This document shows, in pieces, positions 1 through 7,786 of a DNA stretch of 59,541 bases. The translations under genes and the position numbers were made by a program. Under the pieces are notes generated by a model. It had not been told where the DNA came from, ran no database searches, and saw nothing but the letters and a program-made list of their open reading frames with translations. Source of the stretch: an uncultured Spirochaetaceae bacterium (lineage in GTDB: Bacteria > Spirochaetota > Spirochaetia > Treponematales > Treponemataceae); contig CADCCO010000003.1 in NCBI GenBank assembly GCA_902799965.1, positions 1 through 59,541 on the forward strand, written 5' to 3'. Each line of letters opens with the position of its first letter. The stretch's first letter is position 1.

Positions 1-24
1 AAAAAAACCAAATGGAGGATTTTT

Positions 25-1086
25 ATGAAAAAAATCGTTTCACTTGCCGTTGCGGCAATGATGCTCACAGGCGCGGTTTTCGCCGCTCCTAAAGTTAAGG
101 TTGGCGTTTCAATGCCCACAAAGAGCTTGCAGCGCTGGAACCAGGACGGATCTAACATGGCCAAAGAGCTTAAGAAGGCCGGCTACGCCGTTGACCTTCA
201 GTACGCCAACAACGACATCGCCATGCAGACTCAGCAGATTGAGAACATGCTCACAAAGGGCGACAAGATTCTCGTAATCGCCGCCATCGACGGAAGCGCC
301 TTGAAGGGCGTTCTCGACACAGCCAAAAAGCAGGGCGTAAAAGTAATCGCTTACGACCGCTTGATCATGAACAGCGACGCCGTTTCTTACTACGCCACGT
401 TCGACAACTACAAGGTTGGAACAATTCAGGGCAACTACTTGGTTGAAAAGCTCAAGCTCAACAGCCGCACAGCCAAAGACCCGGCCTACATCGAGTTCTT
501 CACAGGATCTCCCGACGACAACAACATCAACTTCTTCTTCGGAGGAGCGATGGACGTTTTGACCCCCTATCTCAAGTCAGGCGTTTTGGTTTGCCGCTCA
601 GGACAGACTTCAAAGGCCCAGTGCGCCACATTGAACTGGTCTACAGAAGCCGCCCAGAAGCGCATGGAGAACTTGGTAACAGCCCAGAAGTACGGCCCCA
701 ACGGAACAAAGCTTGACGCCGTTTACTCTTCAAACGACTCTTGCGCCCAGGGAATCACAAACGCCTTGGTAGGCGCCGGCTACACAGCCAAGAACTTCCC
801 GATCGTAACTGGACAGGACTGCGACAAGCCGTCTGTTAAGAATATGATTGCCGGAACACAGGCCATGTCAGTATTCAAGGACACTCGCACATTGGCTTCT
901 CAGGTAGTCAAGATGGTTGACGCTATCGCCAAGGGAACACAGCCTCCGATCAACGACAAGAAGACCTACGACAACGGAACAGGAATCATTCCTTCATTCC
1001 TTTGCGAACCGGTATTCGGCGACAAGGACAACTACAAGGCTCTCTTGATTGATTCAGGCTACTACACGCCTGCCGACCTTCAATAG
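25..1086 (+). CDS. chvE: ChvE-type periplasmic multiple-sugar-binding protein
   Basis: Periplasmic binding protein that delivers monosaccharides such as galactose, glucose, xylose or arabinose to an ABC importer. The 353-residue product starts with a signal peptide ending AVFA-AP (about residue 20) and has no lipobox Cys. It closely resembles Agrobacterium ChvE: an MPTKS-like N-terminus, RWNQDG, LQYANNDIAMQTQQIENML, AYDRLIMNS, TGSPDDNN and a C-terminal GYYTPADLQ. The start is supported by TGGAGG 8 nt upstream. gguA and gguB follow, with a terminator hairpin in between. Thr codons are mostly ACA, as in rpsB and tsf below, which suggests high expression. The exact sugar cannot be told from sequence. 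Confidence 0.93.
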   Translation: MKKIVSLAVAAMMLTGAVFAAPKVKVGVSMPTKSLQRWNQDGSNMAKELKKAGYAVDLQYANNDIAMQTQQIENMLTKGDKILVIAAIDGSALKGVLDTAKKQGVKVIAYDRLIMNSDAVSYYATFDNYKVGTIQGNYLVEKLKLNSRTAKDPAYIEFFTGSPDDNNINFFFGGAMDVLTPYLKSGVLVCRSGQTSKAQCATLNWSTEAAQKRMENLVTAQKYGPNGTKLDAVYSSNDSCAQGITNALVGAGYTAKNFPIVTGQDCDKPSVKNMIAGTQAMSVFKDTRTLASQVVKMVDAIAKGTQPPINDKKTYDNGTGIIPSFLCEPVFGDKDNYKALLIDSGYYTPADLQ

Positions 1087-1110
1087 GCTTTAGCGGAGAA
1101 ATCTGCAGTC

Positions 1111-1145
1111 AGGCCGCCCACCCCAAAAGGCGGGCGGCCTTTTTT
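1111..1145 (+). terminator. Intercistronic terminator/attenuator between chvE and gguA
   Basis: The arms AGGCCGCCC (1111-1119) and GGGCGGCCT (1132-1140) form a nine-pair stem followed by a T run. Its place inside an ABC operon suggests partial termination, leaving more binding protein than ATPase and permease. The effect is inferred; the hairpin is visible. Confidence 0.8.
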
Positions 1146-1173
1146 AACGCATTCAGTTTTTAGGAGGAATTCC

Positions 1174-2712
1174 ATGGCAGACATGTTATTGGAAATGAAA
1201 GACATCACAAAGAGGTTTATCAACGTAACCGCTCTTAACAAAGTGAACCTAAAGGTGGCCAACGGAGAAATCCACGCCGTCGTAGGAGAAAACGGAGCCG
1301 GAAAGTCTACGCTGATGAACGTTCTTTCGGGAGTCTATCCGTATGGAACTTACGAAGGCGACATAGTCTTTGACGGAAAGGTCTGCCAGTTCCAAACAAT
1401 TAAAGACAGTGAAAAAAAAGGCATTGTAATAATACACCAAGAACTCGCCCTGGTGCCCTTGCTTTCCATAGCCGAGAACATGTTCTTGGGCAACGAACGC
1501 GGAACAAAGGCAAGAATCGACTGGGACGAAACATATAAAAAATGCGCCGAATCATTGGCCCTTGTGGGATTGAACGAAAATCCCCACACGCTCATAAAGG
1601 ACATCGGCGTAGGAAAACAGCAGCTTGTCGAAATAGCGAAAGCGCTCGCAAAAGACGTCCGCCTCTTGATATTGGACGAGCCCACGGCATCATTGAACGA
1701 CACGGAAGCGAAAAAATTGCTTGACCTTCTTTTGAAATTGAAGAAGGAAAAAGGCGTAACTTCCATTATCATATCACATAAACTTAACGAAGTCTCTTAC
1801 GTGGCCGACTCCATCACGGTAATCCGCGACGGAACGACGGTTTCTTCAATGAAGAAGGGAGCGGAGGCCATCGACGAAAACGAAATCATTTCCGCGATGG
1901 TAGGACGAAAGCTGGAAGACCGCTTCCCCAAGAGAGAGAACAAAAACATCGGCGAAATATGCTTTGAAGTCAAAGACTGGTGCGTCGAGCATCCTGTCTT
2001 TGACGGCATAACGGTTTGCGACCACGTCAACTTCAACATCCGCAAGGGCGAAGTCGTCGGAATCTCAGGCCTTATGGGAGCCGGCCGAACCGAGCTGGCC
2101 ATGAGCATCTTTGGCCACAGCTACGGCGCCAACATTCGCGGAAAGATTTTCATGAACGGAAAGGAAGTTTCCTTCCCCACTCCTAAAGCCGCGATTGACG
2201 CGGGCCTTGCCTACGTCACCGAAGACCGCAAGGGCAACGGCTTGATTCTGAGCGAGTCCATCGCAAAGAACACCGTCAGCGCCAACCTAAAGAAGATTGT
2301 CAACAAATTCGGTTCCATCGACTTTGACTTGGAAAACAAGTATTCGGTCGAGATGGCAAAGGAAATGCACACAAAGTGCGCCACCGTTCAGGAAGACGTG
2401 GGCCACCTTTCCGGCGGAAACATGCAAAAGGTTCTTATCGGAAAGTGGCTTTTCACCGACCCTGACATCTTGATTTTGGACGAGCCCACGCGCGGAATCG
2501 ACGTTGGCGCCAAGTACGAAATCTACTGCCTCATCAACAAGATGGTGGCGGAAGGAAAGTCGGTTCTGATGATTTCTTCGGAAATGCCGGAAGTTCTTGG
2601 AATGAGCGACAGAATCTACATCATGAACGAAGGCAAGATGGTCGGCGAAATGCCCGCCTCAGAAGCGACGCAAGAAAAAATCATGACTTGCATCATCAAC
2701 TCAGGAAAATAA
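1174..2712 (+). CDS. gguA: Sugar ABC transporter, duplicated ATP-binding subunit (GguA/MmsA type)
   Basis: Energises sugar import at the inner face of the cytoplasmic membrane. The 512 residues hold two tandem ABC domains, as usual for the MglA/RbsA/GguA group. The first has Walker A GENGAGKST at 38-46 and Walker B LLILDEPTASLN. The second has the degenerate Walker A typical of these proteins (GLMGAGRTEL), signature LSGGNMQKV and Walker B ILILDEPTRGIDVG. A strong TAGGAGG ribosome site precedes the ATG by 6 nt. It lies 12 nt upstream of the permease gene and behind the chvE terminator. GguA is preferred over XylG or MglA because of the ChvE-type partner. Confidence 0.93.
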   Translation: MADMLLEMKDITKRFINVTALNKVNLKVANGEIHAVVGENGAGKSTLMNVLSGVYPYGTYEGDIVFDGKVCQFQTIKDSEKKGIVIIHQELALVPLLSIAENMFLGNERGTKARIDWDETYKKCAESLALVGLNENPHTLIKDIGVGKQQLVEIAKALAKDVRLLILDEPTASLNDTEAKKLLDLLLKLKKEKGVTSIIISHKLNEVSYVADSITVIRDGTTVSSMKKGAEAIDENEIISAMVGRKLEDRFPKRENKNIGEICFEVKDWCVEHPVFDGITVCDHVNFNIRKGEVVGISGLMGAGRTELAMSIFGHSYGANIRGKIFMNGKEVSFPTPKAAIDAGLAYVTEDRKGNGLILSESIAKNTVSANLKKIVNKFGSIDFDLENKYSVEMAKEMHTKCATVQEDVGHLSGGNMQKVLIGKWLFTDPDILILDEPTRGIDVGAKYEIYCLINKMVAEGKSVLMISSEMPEVLGMSDRIYIMNEGKMVGEMPASEATQEKIMTCIINSGK

Positions 2713-2724
2713 AAGGAGATTTGT

Positions 2725-3969
2725 ATGGCAGAAAATACTGTAAAAGCGGCGTCTTTTGACGTCAAAAAGCTGCTCAAGGACAACACAATGCTTTTGATCC
2801 TTGTGGCGGTAATGGTCTTGTTCCAAATTTTGACGGGAGCGCTCTTCGCGCCGTCCAACGTGAACAACATCATCTTGCAGAACTCTTACGTTCTTGTTCT
2901 TGCGGCGGGCATGCTCCTCTGCATCCTGACGGGCGGAAACATCGACCTTTCAGTAGGCTCGGTCGTCTGCTTGGTCGGCGCCATCGCCGGAAAATTGATT
3001 GTAGACGCTCACTTGCCGATTGGCATTTCAATCGTGATTTGTCTTTTCATCGGAACTTTGATCGGCGCCTGGCACGGAGCCTTTATCGCTTACTTGCACA
3101 TTCCGCCCTTCATCACAACCCTTTCGGGCATGCTCTTGTGGCGCGGCGTGGCGCTCATCGTCCTTGACGGCTTGACAATCTCGCCCTTCCCGCAAAAGTA
3201 CCTCAACTTGTTCTCAAGCTACATCCCCGAAGTATTCTTCCCGGCGCTCGCCTCTGCCGCTTTGGAAGAAGGCCCCGCCGCCGAAGCCGCGGCCGCCAAG
3301 CTTGCCTCTATGACAATGACGGTTACGATGATTGTCGCAATAGCGATTTGCGTGATTATGATTGCCACAAGCCTTGTAAGCAGAAAGACTAAGGTTGCCA
3401 AGGGATACGCGGTCGAAGCCTCGGCTCCCTTCTTTGCCCGCCTTGTAATCATTACGTTCGTAGTCTTGGCGGTCGCCTGGAAGTTGGGCCACCACCACGG
3501 CATCCCGACAGTCTTGATTTTGATAGCGCTCGTAGTTGCCTTCTACACATACTACACGCAGAACACGGTTCCCGGCCGCTACTTGTATGCCATCGGCGGA
3601 AACGCCAAGGCCGCCAAGCTTTCGGGCGTGAATACCGACAACGTAATGATGTTCGCCTACACCAACATGGGCTTCCTTTCGGCCGTCGCCGCCTTGGTCT
3701 GCGTGGCGCGCTTCAACTCCGCCGCTCCTACAGCCGGCATGAGCTACGAAATGGACGCGATCGGTTCCTGCTTTATCGGCGGCGCCTCCGCTTACGGCGG
3801 ATCGGGCACGATTGGCGGCGCGGTTGTCGGCGCCATCTTCATGGGCGTTTTGAACAACGGAATGTCTTTGATGGGCGTTGACATCAACTGGCAGCAGGCC
3901 GTAAAGGGCTTGGTCCTCTTGCTCGCCGTAATCTTCGACGTAGTCTCTAAGCAGAGAAACAAGCGCTGA
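2725..3969 (+). CDS. gguB: Sugar ABC transporter permease (GguB/MmsB type)
   Basis: Membrane channel of the ChvE-GguAB importer (BPD_transp_2 family). The 414-residue product has about ten hydrophobic segments and family motifs such as LCILTGGNIDLSVGSVVCL, TLSGMLLWRG, YAIGGNAKAAKLSGV and FIGGASAYGGSGTIGGAVVGA. The length suits GguB, which is longer than RbsC because of an insertion. Here the insertion is a periplasmic or loop segment near residues 175-195 rich in Ala and Glu. AAGGAG precedes the start. It is the last gene of the operon and is followed by a large structured intergenic element. Confidence 0.92.
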   Translation: MAENTVKAASFDVKKLLKDNTMLLILVAVMVLFQILTGALFAPSNVNNIILQNSYVLVLAAGMLLCILTGGNIDLSVGSVVCLVGAIAGKLIVDAHLPIGISIVICLFIGTLIGAWHGAFIAYLHIPPFITTLSGMLLWRGVALIVLDGLTISPFPQKYLNLFSSYIPEVFFPALASAALEEGPAAEAAAAKLASMTMTVTMIVAIAICVIMIATSLVSRKTKVAKGYAVEASAPFFARLVIITFVVLAVAWKLGHHHGIPTVLILIALVVAFYTYYTQNTVPGRYLYAIGGNAKAAKLSGVNTDNVMMFAYTNMGFLSAVAALVCVARFNSAAPTAGMSYEMDAIGSCFIGGASAYGGSGTIGGAVVGAIFMGVLNNGMSLMGVDINWQQAVKGLVLLLAVIFDVVSKQRNKR

Positions 3970-3977
3970 AAAAAATG

Positions 3978-4189
3978 CGGACCCTAAAGGCGGGAGCCGT
4001 GCCGAGCGCGCAAGCGCGAGTGCAAAACCTTTAGAGGCCTCATTCCGAAGGAATGAGACGCAGAAAAAAAGGGCCTTGGTGGGTCCCGTCAGCGAAGCAG
4101 TTTGGCCGCAGGCATCAAACTGCAAGCGAAGGACGGGGGCATCGAGGCCCTTTTTTTCGTCGCTGGGACCCGCCTTTAGGGTCAGTTTT
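3978..4189. repeat. Large multi-stem palindromic intergenic element, probable bidirectional terminator
   Basis: This lies between the convergent gguB and GH57 genes. Outer arms GACCCTAAAGGCGGG (3980-3994) and their exact complement (4169-4183) enclose nested stems: CTCATTCC/GGAATGAG (4039-4057); AAAAAAAGGGCCT (4064-4076) with AGGCCCTTTTTTT (4145-4157); CCCGTC/GACGGG (4085-4090/4132-4137); and GCAGTTTG/CAAACTGC (4097-4104/4116-4123). The A-tract/T-tract stem can terminate transcription in both directions. The rest exceeds a simple terminator and may be a REP-like element or a structured RNA. Confidence 0.65.
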
Positions 4190-5749
4190 TCACTTTTTCT
4201 TTGCGAAAATGCGGTAGTTGAGCCACGGCATTACCGGATGCAGCTTTTCAAGGCCGCAGAACCATTCGGTGCTGACGGTGTTGCTGCCCAGCGCGTCAAA
4301 AACATTTGAAAAGGCCACCACTCCCCGCTTAAAAAATTCCGCGGCGTAGTCCGAGCGGTCGTTTTCGCCCACCATTTTTGCAAGCGAGCAATCTTGCGCC
4401 AAAAGCAGCTCGCGCGCTCCAAGGTTGAGCAAGCGGGTCTTTAGGCCGCCGTCGCCGGGAAAGCGCGAAACCAAATCCACAATGCGCTCGTTCGCCTTGC
4501 GCAAGTAGCGTATCATCCAAGAATTGCGGCTTGAAAGCAAGTCCTCGCCGTATGAAACTTCGGGAAAGGCGGCCGGGTACGGAGAAATTTTCTGCGAGTT
4601 GAAATTTCCTTCAAGCAAATCGTTTGGCGCGGAAAGCTTTACGCCGGCCTTTTGGCAAGCGGGAACAAGCGCGGCCAGCCAGTCAAAGAATTCGGGCCAA
4701 GAAAAGGCCAGTGTCTTTGCGTCCAGCGCAAGGCAAAGCGAAACGTTAGCGTCGTCGCCCAACATTATTTGCGCTTTTTGCAAGCGGGCAAAAGCCTTTT
4801 GCGCAAAGTCCTCCGCGTCAAGGCCGGCTTTTTGCAGCGCCTTCGCCGTTGAGTAAGGCTGGCCGTCAAGATTTTTATAAGACCAAAAAGTCCTTGCGCG
4901 CGGATGGCCTTCCTTTATGTAAGGCAGCAATTCCTTGTGCGAAAGCTCCCACGCCAAATCTATCGAACTGTCGCGGTAGGGGCCGCTTGAATAAAGCTCG
5001 GGATCCAAGCCGCCGGCCGCAAAAATCGAAAGCCCGTTTTGGCAGCGCGCCGGCATGAAAACGCCGTTTGCGGGCGGAACGTCGGAAAACAAAAAGCTTT
5101 GCGACGGCAAGAGCGCGTATGAAAAGCCGTAGCTCTTTATTACGCTTTCAACGCCGGGACAATAGCCCATCTCCGGCAAAAAGAAGCCGTCGCTCGCGCG
5201 GCCAAAATTCTGCTTTATCGCCATAAGGCCGGACTCGACCTGCGCGTTCAGAACTTCCGTCATATCGGCGTAATGCGGCATGAACATATAAGTTCCGCAA
5301 GTCGACAAAATTTCGGCTTGGCCTGAAGCCGCGAACGAAACAAAGGCGGCCAAAAGGTCTTGGCTCCAAAGCTCGTTGTATTTTCGCTTGCATTCCTCCG
5401 CCGCTTCAAAATTCGCGGCGGCCGTTTTGGCGGCGTCGGAATCTTTTTTGACGCGGACGCATTCTTTCTTTCCCAATTCAATCAAGTTGTCAAGCCATTT
5501 GTTGTACTTTTTCTTTATGTCCGCGTCCAACAACAATTCGCAAAGGGAGGCCGAAAAAACCAAGCCGACTTTTTCGCCAAGCTTTCTTTCCTTTAGGAGC
5601 GAAAGAAAATCCAGCGCCGGCAAAAGCAAGCGCGATATTTGGTGAAAGGCAAAGGCGCTTTCCGCCTCGTACGCCGAAAAATCGTTTTGCCCGACCTTTA
5701 TGTAAGGGCAATGCAAATTAAGAATTATCGAAAGATTTTTAGAAGCCAT
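4190..5749 (-). CDS. GH57-family glucan-active enzyme (branching-enzyme/amylase-like)
   Basis: Cytoplasmic polysaccharide enzyme of glycoside hydrolase family 57, which includes alpha-glucan branching enzymes and amylases. There is no signal peptide in the 519 residues. The N-terminal region carries LNLHCPYIK (His13, matching the family HxPY motif). GFFLPEMGYCPG places the expected nucleophile at Glu193. ALDAKTLAF-WPEF places the likely acid Asp at 343, with divergent surroundings. The C-terminal helical region resembles the DUF1957 branching-enzyme group. It lies 21 nt behind the DUF4912 gene and is probably co-transcribed with it. A glycogen role fits glgA and the two phosphohexomutases in the window. 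Branching versus hydrolysis cannot be decided here. Confidence 0.8.
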   Translation of the reverse strand: MASKNLSIILNLHCPYIKVGQNDFSAYEAESAFAFHQISRLLLPALDFLSLLKERKLGEKVGLVFSASLCELLLDADIKKKYNKWLDNLIELGKKECVRVKKDSDAAKTAAANFEAAEECKRKYNELWSQDLLAAFVSFAASGQAEILSTCGTYMFMPHYADMTEVLNAQVESGLMAIKQNFGRASDGFFLPEMGYCPGVESVIKSYGFSYALLPSQSFLFSDVPPANGVFMPARCQNGLSIFAAGGLDPELYSSGPYRDSSIDLAWELSHKELLPYIKEGHPRARTFWSYKNLDGQPYSTAKALQKAGLDAEDFAQKAFARLQKAQIMLGDDANVSLCLALDAKTLAFSWPEFFDWLAALVPACQKAGVKLSAPNDLLEGNFNSQKISPYPAAFPEVSYGEDLLSSRNSWMIRYLRKANERIVDLVSRFPGDGGLKTRLLNLGARELLLAQDCSLAKMVGENDRSDYAAEFFKRGVVAFSNVFDALGSNTVSTEWFCGLEKLHPVMPWLNYRIFAKKK

Positions 5750-5770
5750 TTTTTTTACCTTGATTGTTTT

Positions 5771-6445
5771 TTAATAAAAGGATTGTCTGTATTTATTGTA
5801 ATGCTTTCTTAAAAGTTCGGCCGCGCCAGAAAGTTCCATCACCCGCGAAGCGTTCAAGCTTTCGCCGGGCTTTGCCGCCATAATCGCGCCGCCTTTTGGC
5901 AAAACGATTTTTTGCGTGTGGGCAAGAATGTCGCTTTGGTCAAACGCTTGCGAAAGCAAGTCAACGCGCGCGATTTTTTTGGGGCTTGGAATGATGACGT
6001 ATTTTTCGCGGTCTTCCAACGAAATCTGTATGTCAAACGTGTCGCAAGGCTTTTCGCTTTCCAGCGAGTCAAAAAAATAAACGGCCAAGCGCAAGTCGGC
6101 GCGGTCGGCATGAATTTTTTTCAGCGTCCATTCGCTCAAATCCCACCAAACAAAAAGCGAAACGGGATTTTGCAAGACCGCGTTTATTTTTGTTTCGTTG
6201 TAGCTTTCAGGAAGAACGTTTATGTTTATCGCCTCTTGCTCGCCTTCTGAAAGGACAATCGGCTCTTTTTCCTTTTTGCGCTCTTTGTCTTCCATCTCGT
6301 CGGCAAGCGCGAGCAAGTCTCCGATGATGAACTGTCGGTTCAAGTCGTCAGGCGCGTCAATGCCGTACTCGTCGGCTATGTCAAGCAACTCTTCTGATGA
6401 ATATGTTTCCAGTTTTGCCCGCGTCAAACGGCTGTCTTTTTTCAT
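5771..6445 (-). CDS. DUF4912-domain protein
   Basis: A 224-residue cytoplasmic protein of unknown function. Residues 1-40 resemble a Rho-N/SAP-like helical motif (LETYSSEELLDIADEYGIDAPDD). After a charged linker comes a DUF4912 domain (VLPESYNETKINAVLQNPVSLFVWWDLSE). The ATG at 6445 is chosen over the longer frame because homology begins there and because a TTGACA (6478-6483, minus) sits at promoter distance upstream. The next gene is GH57. From context it may bind or regulate polyglucan metabolism; that is inference only. Confidence 0.78.
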   Translation of the reverse strand: MKKDSRLTRAKLETYSSEELLDIADEYGIDAPDDLNRQFIIGDLLALADEMEDKERKKEKEPIVLSEGEQEAININVLPESYNETKINAVLQNPVSLFVWWDLSEWTLKKIHADRADLRLAVYFFDSLESEKPCDTFDIQISLEDREKYVIIPSPKKIARVDLLSQAFDQSDILAHTQKIVLPKGGAIMAAKPGESLNASRVMELSGAAELLRKHYNKYRQSFY

Positions 6446-6452
6446 AATGGTA

Positions 6453-6483
6453 TTACTATCTATTAAAATCGCGGATTTGTCAA
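6453..6483 (-). promoter_or_regulatory. Probable promoter of the DUF4912-GH57 pair
   Basis: On the minus strand a perfect -35 TTGACA (6483-6478) is followed after 17-18 nt by GATAGT/ATAGTA. That would place transcription start within a few bases of the ATG at 6445. The -10 box is weak, so confidence is moderate. Confidence 0.45.
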
Positions 6484-6524
6484 TATGAAAACGAGCGCGC
6501 GTTTTTCTCCGCGCGGCTTTCATC

Positions 6525-6554
6525 TTGCAAATGACGGCGAATGCGTTGTATAAT
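6525..6554 (+). promoter_or_regulatory. thiI promoter giving a leaderless mRNA
   Basis: TTGCAA (6525-6530), an 18-bp spacer and a perfect TATAAT (6549-6554). The thiI ATG starts at 6561, six bases after the -10 box, which is where transcription itself would begin. No Shine-Dalgarno sequence is possible. Confidence 0.65.
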
Positions 6555-6560
6555 AGCCGC

Positions 6561-7748
6561 ATGGTCACTTACTTGGCAAAATTGGGCGAGCTTACGCTTA
6601 AGGGCGCGAACATCAAGCGCTTTGAAAAGCAGCTTTTGCAAAACGCCCGCCTTTACTTTGAAAAAACGGACGACGTGAAAATCGTCTTGCGCGCGGGCAG
6701 AATGTACCTTACGGCGGATGAGCCGCTTTCTGAAAAAATAGAATTCTGCCTTGAGCATTTGGTCGGCATAACCGGCTGGGCAAAAACGATGGTCGTTGAA
6801 AAAACGATTGACGCCATAAAGGACGCCGCCTACGAGCTTTGCGTTCAAGCCGCAAAGAACGGCGCCAAGACCTTTAAGTGCGACAGCCGCCGCGCCGACA
6901 AAACATTCCCGCTTGACTCCTACACAATAAGCAAGCAAGCCGCCGCCCGCGTCTACGACGAAAAAATTTTGGCGGTCGACGTGCATAGGCCCGACGTAAC
7001 CGTCTTTATAGAAGTCCGCGAAAAAGTTTTTGTCTACACCGACAGCAAAAAAGGAATTCGCGGCCTTCCCGTTGGCGTTAGCGGAAGCGGTCTTTTGCTT
7101 TTGAGCGGCGGCATAGACAGCCCGGTTGCCGGCTGGCGAATGATGCGGCGCGGCATGAAAGTGGACGCGGTTTACTTTCACTCTTACCCCTACACCAGCG
7201 AAGAGGCGCAAAAAAAAGTCGAGGACTTGGCAGCCCGCGTTTCCCGCTACGGAATCAGCGTTCACCTTCACATAGTGAATTTCACCCAGGCGCAAATGCA
7301 AATAAAAAAGTCGTCGCCCGAAGCGTGGAGCACCCTGCTTTTAAGAATGTGCATGATGACGGTTGCCAACAAAATCGCCGCGCGGATCGGCGCCCAAGCC
7401 CTGATAACCGGCGAGTCGCTTGGACAAGTGGCTAGCCAAACGGTGGAAAACATGGCCGTCACCGAAATGATGGCAGCCTATCCCCTATTGCGCCCGCTTG
7501 TCGGCATGGACAAGGAAGAAATAATCGCCGACGCGCTCCGCATAGGAACATACGAAACTTCGATCCTGCCCTACGAAGACTGCTGCGTTTTGTTCAGTCC
7601 CAAGCATCCGGTTCTGACCGCGGACAAAGACGAGGCAAAAAAGATTTACGACGCGATGGAAATAGAGCCGCTATTGCAAGAGGCCTTCGAAACGCGCGCG
7701 ATAAAGCGCTTTTGGTCCGGAAAAGAAGCGAACCAAGCGGCAGAATGA
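6561..7748 (+). CDS. thiI: tRNA 4-thiouridine synthetase ThiI (no rhodanese domain)
   Basis: Transfers sulfur to U8 of tRNA and may feed thiamine thiazole synthesis. A THUMP/ferredoxin-like N-terminal region (about 1-165) is followed by a PP-loop ATPase domain with LLSGGIDSPVAGWRMMRRG near residue 180, then TGESLGQVASQTVENM and DCCVLFSPKHP. It is about 395 residues long and lacks the C-terminal rhodanese domain of the E. coli enzyme, as in many Gram-positive and spirochaete ThiI proteins. MVTYLAKLGELTLKG is the natural N-terminus. The stop codon lies inside a short direct repeat (7739-7775). Confidence 0.93.
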   Translation: MVTYLAKLGELTLKGANIKRFEKQLLQNARLYFEKTDDVKIVLRAGRMYLTADEPLSEKIEFCLEHLVGITGWAKTMVVEKTIDAIKDAAYELCVQAAKNGAKTFKCDSRRADKTFPLDSYTISKQAAARVYDEKILAVDVHRPDVTVFIEVREKVFVYTDSKKGIRGLPVGVSGSGLLLLSGGIDSPVAGWRMMRRGMKVDAVYFHSYPYTSEEAQKKVEDLAARVSRYGISVHLHIVNFTQAQMQIKKSSPEAWSTLLLRMCMMTVANKIAARIGAQALITGESLGQVASQTVENMAVTEMMAAYPLLRPLVGMDKEEIIADALRIGTYETSILPYEDCCVLFSPKHPVLTADKDEAKKIYDAMEIEPLLQEAFETRAIKRFWSGKEANQAAE

Positions 7749-7775
7749 CAGCGCTCGCGAGAGGCAGAATGACAG
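7739..7775. repeat. Two direct copies of GGCAGAATGACAG spanning the thiI stop codon
   Basis: GGCAGAATGACAG occurs at 7739-7751 and 7763-7775, a 24-nt period. The first copy supplies the thiI TGA stop. The stretch fills most of the gap between thiI and the convergent glycosyltransferase gene. Confidence 0.6.
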
Positions 7776-7786
7776 GCCGCGCAAGA

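Noticed and set aside
3214..4125. 303-codon minus-strand frame opposite gguB
   Set aside because: Antisense shadow of a strongly supported permease gene.
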